Of a stretch of 64,000 nt of DNA, positions 55,570-64,000 are shown in pieces (the first letter of the stretch is position 1; every line of letters begins with the position of its first letter). Source of the stretch: Pisolithus tinctorius (lineage: Eukaryota > Basidiomycota > Agaricomycetes > Boletales > Pisolithaceae); NCBI GenBank assembly GCA_024663395.1, contig JANFAH010000046.1, positions 473,024-537,023 of the forward strand, in the 5' to 3' direction. Below the pieces are notes generated by a model. The model had not been told where the DNA came from, did not search any database, and saw only the letters and a program-made list of their open reading frames with translations. Position numbers and translations under genes: made by a program.

Positions 55570-58500
55570 CTAAGAAAAATGAAAGATCCCGACCGTATTC
55601 CCAAAACCTGCCATCCCAGTGGATCCAACTATCCGGAACCCCGTGACCCGGGTGAACGGTAGCCGTGGATAGTCAACCCTGGCTCCCAGTGTGTTGTGTG
55701 ACTGTTTTGCAATCAAGGAAAAATGGCGAGGGCCGCCGCACAGACGACTCAGCATGGATGCCTGCAATGAACTGCCTCTAGGTTCGTACGACCAACACTC
55801 CCACCGGTCAAGGACACCTTCTGTCAAACCCCACAATTGAGTGGCAGAAGGGCTACCGGAAAGACCCTCTTTTGACTTGCCCTGAGGGCGAGATATTCGC
55901 CTTATCCCTACCACTTTTCCATCGACAATGTCCCACCCACCTCGCTCACAAGATGCTTCTCCAACTCGGATAAACGTCGCTCGAGACGGCGTGACAGGGA
56001 GAAGTAATGTCGAATCTGCAGGACCAACAGGGTGGGGATGCCCATCTTGCTCGTCAATGGATGAGGGTAAAGACAAGATTTCGAGAGGACGGCGGAGGGA
56101 TTCCTTTTCCGAGGCTCTGCGAGAGAGCACCCCATGCCCGGAAACAGGAAAGCTTGTATCAGATGTTGAGGAATTGCTAACAGTAGAAAGCCTCCTCGCC
56201 GAAGTGGGAGACCCGGTCACCGAAACCATACTACTGCTTCGCGAGCGCAGACCCATTCCTGGGGACAGAACGGACCCCTGTCTAGGAACGTTGCTTGGAC
56301 ATGAACAACGCCTCGTTTGGGAAGTCATGTATACTCTATAAGCGACGACGGTATGGCCAACCGAAAGAGCAACGAGGAAACTATCGAGAGGAAGTTCACC
56401 GCAAAAGTGACAAGTCTCCGAACGGATGGCAGAAACGCGCAATTTGTCAACATTACCGCGTGGTTCGCCCATGATGAGCAGGCATTCGGCAGAATGTGCA
56501 TCCCACAGAGATACGACTCCTGCCTCCGATGCTATACACATGATGATGTGTTCCGTGTCGTTACTCTGAATACAGCAAGCGTCGACCTTTACTACTCTGT
56601 CGAAGGGATTCCCAGCACGCAGACAGCTAGAAACAGGCGCCGTCTCTTTAACAACGCCGACTTCGGTGACTTCTAGAGATCCGTCTTCAAAAGAAAATGC
56701 CGTTAAAAGGCGGTCGCTCGAACGTATGCGCAGGAAATGGCTTCGTACGATGGGACCTGAAGAATTTTTCGGTTTAACGAAAGAATGAGCAGGAAGAGAA
56801 TCAAGTTTCCACGACGCAACGGCCCCTGACTCATACAAGGCAATTAGAGCTCCCGACGACGCGGGGGTAGTTGGTCGGGAGTTTGGTGCCGATTTCTGCG
56901 GGGGCACTGAACTCTGAGAGACGAAATGGAGCTCCATGACTTCCGAGTGATTGTCGTTTAGAACCAATGGTTGATGGAATTTCGTCTCTGTTCCATTGAA
57001 GGGGCCCGCATAGATTACCCCAGTCGACGTCCCGAAGGCGATCAAATCTCCTTCACCATCTATGGCAAGAGCAGAGATAGACGGTTGAGCCGATGGAGTA
57101 GTAGGTATCCGCATAAGGATGGAATCAGTATCGATGCAAATTGGCTCTTTTTCGTCAGGTCTCCAGATGCTAAGCTCGTTCTGCAGGCCAACAGCAGCGT
57201 GAACACGGCCGTTTCCGCTGGTCACCAGTAACTCTATATCGGTAGCAAAACTGCGAGGAAGGGTCGAAAAGGAAACGTGATCGAATAGGGTGCTTGCGGT
57301 GGAAGCTACCGTAGCATCCTCACCAGCACGATTGCGCTGAGCTTCCAATAACTCAGCGTCCTTGAGTAGGTAGAGCAGGAGTCCGTATAGGGGGATGAGA
57401 GTGGCCACCATGGGAAGGACTAGAATCTTCAAAAGCCAAACAATGAAGCCCAGCCACGGTGAGGACGGGCCAAGGTGATATCGGGGAACTTGACCGACGT
57501 CGACGTCAGGCCTGAATGCAACAATGGTAGGAACTTCTATCCGCAGGTGAACTAGAGGATCTTCTTCTGGATTGAGCACTTTCCATATTCGCCATGCAGG
57601 ATCCTCGATCTTGTGACGGTCGGGCTGTACCGAGAAACGAGGGAAAGCAGGAGGAAACACGATCCCGATGTCAGGCTGATCACGAATACTTGGTCTCGTC
57701 ATGAAATAGAGAGTGGCTGTTATTGCCAAAAGCTGGAAGCTTCTGAGATTTCTGCTTTCTGAGCAACTGAAAAGCAATGGCAACGTACGAGCAACAAGCT
57801 AATATTTTTAGTAGCACGACTCTTGAGGAGCTCTTTCGTAAGATAAGTGATTCGTTGCCACCATGGTGTAGAGGTTGGGGAGTGGAATCGCGTTGAGAGG
57901 TAGCAACAGCAGGAGTCAAGCTGGGGTTTTGACGTAGCAATTCATCCAACTAGACAGAAAATATTGAGTTCAGACCGAAAGCATGCTGCAAAGATCACTT
58001 GCCTCCAGTCTCTGAATATCGATCGATAAGACTGCCAGGAAGAAGGTATGTGCAAGAAACCAATGGGCCACTAGAACCACGACCGCGAAAGTACAAAATT
58101 GGCGTATTGCACCCGCGGAGAAATATGCAATGACGCCGAGAACGGCGTTGTAGGAGACAACTTTCAATGTGTTGGAAGTACCAGCTCGGCTCAATCCCTC
58201 TGCAACTCGTTCCTTGACGGACAGTGTGACAGAAGTCTTGGTCACTGCATCCACCTGGAACACGCCCTATTGTCAAAAGGACTAAGGAGGAACCACATTG
58301 ACTTACGAGATTAAACATGTTTTCCGCTCCGACAAAGATAATGACGACAGGCAAAAGACTCCTGCTCAATGTAAGAAATGGTGACATAGTATGCGAAGGA
58401 AAAAAATACCATGGCACCATATTAACCTTGAAGCGCATCAGAGCACATACACTGAGACTCGTGATTGTACTGGCAGCAATTTCAAACAGGGCGGTGAACG

Positions 58501-59501
58501 TTAGCCCAATTCTCGTATGCACGCCTTTCATACGTTTCATTGACCAGCTGACGTAGACAAAGAATATTCCATAGGCGAGGTAAAGGAATGAGGATATCGA
58601 ATAAAGACTCTTGCTCCGTGCTAGACTGTGATCATACTGACAAACGCATAAGTGCACACCCTGCGCTTTTGAACGTAAAGCCACTCACCTCGAGAGCTAT
58701 TAGCCTCGGTTCAACAGCTTCAGCGAAAACATCTACGCGTTCTTGGGTAGAGTTAGCCAAGATTTGGAGCCAGGTACTGTGACCAGCATTGGTTGAGCAG
58801 TCGGATTCGGGAAACACAAATGTCAAGACAAGGAAAAGTGCGGCATTGATGTTTCCGGTCCAATCGTAATTGCGTCCTGCAAGGACCATTTCGGGTGTGA
58901 GAGGGATTCCTGCAATCGTGACATCATTGTAGTGCTTGAGGGTGTTAGAAATGTTGAAGTCTGCATGAAGGCGTTCTTCGTCGTGGTCCCAGAAGACCAG
59001 GGGACTGAGTACGAAACAGTCTGTCGGGTTAGCTCTAAGACACGGGTTTCCTTGAGCATTGACGCGTTCCAATATGCGGCGCTCGAACTCTAGGGTGGAG
59101 GATAGCGTCTGAGAGGTCAGTGCGCCGGCCTCTTCAGCTGTGTTGCTGCGGACGAGGATTCGTTCTACACGAAGAGTACGGTCGAACCCGCAGCGTGCCC
59201 GCGCAACCGCGTCCTCGCGGAGTTGGAGGTTATGGTGGCCCTGCCAGAAGTGCTGGAGGTCGCGCTGTGCACGACTACCGGAGGCCACATGTTCCTCGAG
59301 AAACGAGTCGAGCACGTTCGATGTTGATACAAGACGGGCATAAGAAGGGGCCGACCAGTAAGTGGCAAGTGCTGGATAGGACAGGGACGTGATAACGACG
59401 GCGGAAATGAGAATTAGGCGTATCTGGTGCGTTGCGCAATGTCTGCACTCAAAGCGAACGGTTCTGTCAGAAGAAATCGAGACGAGAACACGGTGACGCA
59501 C
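55570..59501 (-). CDS. SCP1: SCAP/Scp1 homologue: sterol-sensing domain plus WD40 region (1226 aa)
   Basis: Membrane escort and sterol sensor that carries the SREBP transcription factor from ER to Golgi when sterol or oxygen is low. Six exons (59,501-58,689; 58,636-58,410; 58,361-58,307; 58,254-58,003; 57,949-57,789; 57,742-55,570) give 1227 codons in phase. An N-terminal membrane helix (LILISAVVITSLSYPALATY) is followed by a long lumenal loop. The sterol-sensing domain shows FLYLAYGIFFVYVSW, GLTFTALFEIAASTITSLSV, VVIIFVGAENMFNLVDAVTK and LGVIAYFSAGAIRQF (about residues 272-440). Another helix pair lies near WLGFIVWLLKILVLPMVATL. The C-terminal half has weak WD40-like blades (SISALAIDGEGDLIAFGTST and AGVVSLWDAHSAECL). 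Intron 4 (58,002-57,950) starts GCAAGT, a GC-AG intron. Confidence 0.9.
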
Positions 59502-59843
59502 ATTCCAAAAGACCGCAGGAATGTGTCTGCGTGTGTGCGAGCTCGTTGGAGAAGAACGACGACGCCAGGCGAGAAGGGGCTCACGACCATGACAGAAAGA
59601 AGCTTCAGAGCATAATCTTAATATACGTACACTTGGGAACTGAGTCGGATGAAGCTGTGAGACTGGAAGTCCTTCAAGTGCACAATTGACGCGGCCTACA
59701 CGCTTGTCGCACAGCAGTAGTAGATGCGGAACGGAAACAAATACATCCGTAGCTAAGATAGCGAAAAATACGATAAGTAAATGAAAAGTGCGTCATCTCG
59801 GTAGCAATCCACCAATCCACCAGAAAGCAACGTCCGTCTGGTA
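59502..59843. other. Intergenic, SCP1 promoter region
   Basis: This lies between the end of the aldehyde dehydrogenase gene and the SCP1 start, both on the minus strand. I see no clear TATA box or sterol-response element. Confidence 0.45.
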
Positions 59844-62306
59844 TCATTTCCGTGCCTTCGTCAACTGCACCAAGCCGTTGAATCGGGCGCGATAGGTATC
59901 GGCATATAAAAGAATAATAAGGCCGCTGATGAAGTCCCTGCAAGAGCGTTCAGCGTTTCGATCTCATGTTGAGACCACTCGATCCTTACCAGCTTCGCAC
60001 TAGCGACCGCACAGGGTAATCAAGGACCTTCGGAATGGCCGTCTGCATTATAGAAGGCCAGCAGTCGCTTACGATGGCTTTTGGATTCGTTAGGGAACGC
60101 AGCCCTTCAGGTCCACCTACACCATAGGCATGAGATAAGAGGCGAGATCGATATACGAGGAGAAACCTACCGAACCGACCATAACCACTAGCTTTCGTCC
60201 CACCGAACGGAAGATCTTGGCTATAAAACAGAAGCTTAGCTGATGGTGTAGAGAACAGCACCCCAACTTACTTGAGCTGCGACACTATCAGCGACGGGTT
60301 TTCAAGGAAGCTTAATGTACAGTACTCACATAAAATATGGCAAAATCATTGATACAGACCATGCCACATTCCAACTCTCGTGCAACCTCCAAGCATAAGT
60401 CTTGGTGAGGTCCAAACACGCTGGCACCGAGACCATAGCGGGTTCCGTTTGCAATGTTGATAGCTTCTTCGATGTCGTCGTACCGGATGAGCAGGGCAAC
60501 GGGCGCGAACACTGTACACAGCTAGAGTACACAGACACAACGGAAATGAACCTGACCCACATTCCATTTGAGCTATACGCGATTTGGGGTCCACATCGCC
60601 CAGAACCGTACAAGAGAAATACGTATTGCCATGGGATGAAGGATGTTGGTACTGCTTGCCACCGACATCCATATGAGCCCCAGCCTCATGGGCCTCGAAA
60701 ATAAGCTGCTCCAGCAGGTCGAAACGATCATTTGTGATCATACAGCCACAATCCACGGTGTTGATGTAACCTTCCCTCGAAGGAGCTAATACAGATCCGA
60801 GGCGCATTTTCTTAGCCCTCTCGGTTAAGATTTCAAAGAGCTCATCATATTGATCGGAATGAACAATCAGACGCTCGAAACCTATGCAATTTTGCCCGGC
60901 ATTTTGGCTACCAGACGTCAGTCACCAGCGATATGTCTCGGGTAATAACAGTACTAACAAAATTCCACGCATCCAGACACTTGCCCATCTCTGGAGATCG
61001 GTATCGGGAAGGATAATGGCAGGGTCCTTGCCACCCAACTCAAGGGTGACAGGAGTAAGGTGTTCCGTCGCAGCCACAGCCACCTACAGCATCTAAGAAA
61101 AGGTGTTCTTTTCCCCGAATCCGTGCTTACCTTGCGACCAACCTCTTCAGAGCCTATGAAGGTTATATGCTTTATCATGGGAGACCTGGTCAGAATTTCT
61201 GCTTGATCTGGCCAGCAGCTGACGGTCTGGCAAAGAGCTCAGAGTTGTGTAATAATGAAGTGAAATTACCCACCTGAACAATATCCGCGTCATGACCGCA
61301 AACTTCGAGAGCCTTGTGTATGGCACCAACAAACCAGTCAGTAGACCAAACTACGTGCTCGGAACACTTGAGAACGATTGCATTGCCAGCAAAGATTGCA
61401 GCGAGGATCGGTGACCATGCATTATGCAGAGCTGAGTAGATGTCGGAAGAAGTCAATCACATAGCAAGAGAAATGTGTCTTACGATAGTTCCAGGATACA
61501 ACAGCAGCGACCACGCCCTTGGGTTCATATATGACTTGGGATTTCTTATAGCTCATAAGCAGGTTGGAATATCTCGTCTCGGGTCGTAGAGCATGTTCTC
61601 CATGATTGATCAACCATTCCAGTTTTGAACAAGTGGTCAGAATCTCTCCAAGGGCAGCATCAAGAACTATACGACAACGACCAGTGAGGACCGCATTAAT
61701 CCTGCAGCACACGATTAAAAGTTACTTACGCGTCTTTCCGGTATCACGGCACGCGACCCGTGCGCACACCTCCTGATTCTCAACAAGCCATTTGAGAAGA
61801 CTACGCATGACACGGCGTCGCTGTGCAAACGTCGTTTGTGCCCAGGAAACCTGCGCATCACGGGCTCTGTTGATCTTTGCATGGATTTCGCGGTCGGTAT
61901 CTGCGATGACGGTTCTGATGTGTAACGAGTTTGCGGGATCGTAACACGTGATATAATCCCTCTCTCCCATGAAGTGATGAGGCAACAACTCCGGTTCGGT
62001 GAGGTGTGACCTGAGATTGGCGTTATGAATCCGTAGCGACTCCCATTCCGGGTCGGCTGCCTGGGGAGGGTGTCAGGAACACGACTAGGAAAAGCGACTG
62101 GTCAAAGCTACCTCGGGTGCATTGTGCCTGAATGGCACGGCACTGTTGTGCGCTTTCTGGTATCTGTCGAAGACTAACCAGATGCCAAAGGCCGAGAAAA
62201 CGGTGAGAAGATAGAGGACTTCGTATACGCTGGCTTTGGGGTCGTTTTCGAGCCATAAGTTAAGAGTCTGTAGGGGATGGAATATCACGTAGATGAAAGA
62301 GCGCAT
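59844..62306 (-). CDS. MSC7: Membrane-anchored aldehyde dehydrogenase, MSC7/ALDH22 type (630 aa)
   Basis: Oxidises aldehydes with NAD(P)+; the substrate of this subgroup is not established. Twelve exons (62,306-62,112; 62,060-61,730; 61,666-61,484; 61,431-61,274; 61,226-61,131; 61,083-60,959; 60,907-60,561; 60,511-60,330; 60,276-60,272; 60,220-60,171; 60,116-59,990; 59,937-59,844) sum to 631 codons. An N-terminal membrane helix ([17 protein letters not shown]) sets it apart from soluble enzymes and fits ER or membrane anchoring. The cofactor region shows [15 protein letters not shown]. The catalytic Glu is in [11 protein letters not shown] (about residue 336) and the nucleophilic Cys in [13 protein letters not shown] (about residue 370); their spacing of 34 residues is that of active enzymes. 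[20 protein letters not shown] follows. The ninth exon is only 5 nt. An upstream in-frame ATG at 62,396 would add 30 residues; I prefer 62,306 because it directly precedes the anchor region. Confidence 0.9.
60272..60276 (-). other. 5-nt microexon of the aldehyde dehydrogenase gene
   Basis: On the minus strand CTCAA lies between GTCGCAG and GTAAGT; the flanking introns are 53 and 51 nt. Including it gives [19 protein letters not shown], which fits the conserved spacing before LPFGG in this enzyme group. Leaving it out breaks the frame. Confidence 0.75.
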
Positions 62307-63184
62307 CACTGCTGCTCTAATACGATGACTGCACCCACGAAAACTTGCAGGAAACACGCCCGCGTCGCGAAATACAAAAGCAACTGTGCAGGTCACGTGA
62401 GCCCGTAGTCTGTTGTTACACCGTATAGAAATTATCTACTCCATCACCTTGTTTACAAGGTCACTGCACCCCGAAATTCGTCGCGCATTTTTCGGCAACC
62501 GCGATCCTCCCAAAAACAAAGTCCGATTCAAATCATGGTGGCAATGAATTGTAGGCATGTAATTATGTAGGATTGCAGGATTAGCCCGTCCAAGCTCAAT
62601 GCCAATGCACTGTCATGCTGTGTACTTGCGGATGAGGATGGAGAGACGCTGCAGAGACAGCGGAGTTGACAACAGAGCAGTGAGCGGTATATGATCTTTA
62701 GACATCGAAATCTCGCATGTAAATTATGGGGATCTATGTCGCATCCGTAAACAAGGTGCCTGCCGTCCCCGACGGCCCTATCTTCTAGTTTTAGTTGGCG
62801 TGGATATTGGCTAGTTTTAAAACAAACTTGCCATTCGCCCTCTTACATAAAAAAAAGGCTTTAGGATTCAGAAAATATTGAAATCTTCGCAACGTTGATG
62901 TGCAAGAACCGTTCAATGGAAACCTAATGCATATATTATAAACAACGCGTAGCACGTCGTATCGTTCTGTAGTCACGCGAGTGGGTATAGGGCCACGATG
63001 AAAAGGGAGAGAGAGAAATGCAATGGTCGGTAGGTGGTCATGTCGACAATGCCAAGTCAAACAGTGTAACGGATGAGAAAAACAATGAAAGACTATTATC
63101 AGGGCCAAGTGTCACAATGAAGTAGAAAGTAGTGCAAAGCCCTGAACACGAAGCTCGCGTGTGCCAGTTCGAGGTTGAAAAATA
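62307..63184. other. Intergenic, no recognisable gene
   Basis: Promoter side of the aldehyde dehydrogenase and 3' flank of the partial gene at the right edge. Only short frames occur (for example 62,791-63,108 minus) without a signature. Confidence 0.5.
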
Positions 63185-63974
63185 TTAAAGCGTGAATGTG
63201 CCGTCGGAAGGCTTGGGAGTGTCATCGCTCTTTGTACTTTGAGTGCCTGACGAGTCCCTCTCGTGATGCAGATCTGGAATGCTAAATCTTTTGCGATCCG
63301 ATGACGAGCTTGAACCGTTCTTTTTGTGAGTCACATTTTGCTGTGATCGTGATTCCGTAGAATCCATGGGTTCTTTGTCTTCATTAGCAAGGGGAAGGGA
63401 ATCCACCGCAGGAAGATGTCCTTCGCTAACCAACCGGATCGTCGCACCTGCCGGTTCCTCGACTTCTGGTTGGGTTGGCAAATTTGCTTCTAAATCAGGA
63501 ACATCGGGGGTACCAGTTTCGGGCTCCTTCGCCGGACTTATAGAGGGGACAGCTTCCAGCGGGGTCGAGTCTGCAAGAAGGTCGTCGATAACAGCGGGTG
63601 CAGTCGAGCTCACTTTTGGAGGCCCGGTCACCTCAGTAATTAGAGGATGCAACATCTGTCGAGGATGTGCGCTGTCATCCAATGACTCTCGGTAACCAAG
63701 AGCACGTCCAGCCTCTAGATCGTCAGTAGAAGAGCGTTGTGAATCTGGCGGAGAAGGTAATGGAACGACATCGCTAACTGTCGGGACACTGATGGGTAAC
63801 GGCGGTGGAGGTTTCGTGATCGAAATGGTGGGAAGCGGTGGCTTGGCTGCCGCTTTGGTTACTTCGGGGAGGGCGGCAGGTTCCTCGTCTGGCTTGTCTC
63901 CCAGGACTGGTATGGGCACGATAGCACATGACTCAGAAAGGTCGAGGACACGCAGACCATGGTTTTCGGGCACC
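63185..63974 (-). CDS. Last exon of a gene running off the right edge, low-complexity C-terminus
   Basis: The minus-strand frame of about 262 codons starts directly after an intron-like acceptor (AACTAG before GTGCCCGAAAACC at 63,974), so it is the 3' exon of a gene that continues beyond 64,000. The visible part is Pro/Ser/Glu-rich (KPPLPTISITKPPPPLPISV, PLPSPPDSQRSSTDDLEAG) and ends in a Ser-rich basic tail (NGSSSSSDRKRFSIPDLHHE). It has no recognisable domain. Such tails are usually disordered regulatory regions. The product cannot be named from this part. Confidence 0.65.
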
Positions 63975-64000
63975 TAGTTCATAGATAGGTCAGGCAAAAA

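Overview
The window looks like nuclear DNA of a filamentous basidiomycete, most likely an Agaricomycete. Genes are broken by many short introns (about 42-70 nt, GT-AG with CTAAC/CTNAY branch motifs). The gene families fit: a fungal MSC7-type aldehyde dehydrogenase, a SCAP/Scp1 sterol sensor, P-loop/TPR proteins of the type expanded in mushrooms, a Tnp2-type transposase and a LINE of the fungal Tad-like type. I cannot name a species. All gene models were assembled by hand from splice signals and reading phase; where I give a protein length, the exon lengths sum to a multiple of three.

Region 1 (1-15,700) is a nested block of decayed repeats. It holds an intron-containing remnant of a long-chain acyl-CoA synthetase, an antisense Tnp2-type transposase remnant, and a degenerate gene whose middle consists of tandemly repeated exon-intron modules. 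An almost intact 6.6 kb LINE (7,346-13,929) is inserted in an exon of that gene, with a 13-bp target-site duplication and a poly(A) tail. A three-copy 93-bp tandem repeat and a cluster of inverted ATCAGTGCC motifs follow. Many premature stops here are TGA where arginine is expected, which suggests C-to-T decay at CGA codons.

Region 2 (15,700-29,000) holds a family of single-pass membrane proteins and P-loop/TPR proteins, together with a conserved helical protein and a WD40 protein that share a 95-bp divergent promoter. A P-loop/TPR gene and the 3' part of a membrane-protein gene have been duplicated in tandem, leaving a chimeric junction at about 23,460.

Region 3 (29,000-52,500) is gene-poor. 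It contains glutathione reductase, one conserved 486-aa protein of unknown function, a doubtful pseudogene near 33 kb and a decayed GH3-domain gene, separated by long stretches where I recognise nothing.

Region 4 (52,500-64,000) is a dense housekeeping block: the kinetochore gene MIS12/MTW1 and histone acetyltransferase HAT1 (head to head across 120 bp that contain an ACGCGT box), a SCAP/Scp1 homologue, a membrane-anchored aldehyde dehydrogenase, and the last exon of a gene that runs off the right edge.

The most notable signals are two independent 5-nt microexons (28,611-28,615 and 60,272-60,276), the repeated exon-intron modules, the near-intact LINE with its exact target-site duplication, and the tandem duplication that fuses two unrelated reading frames.
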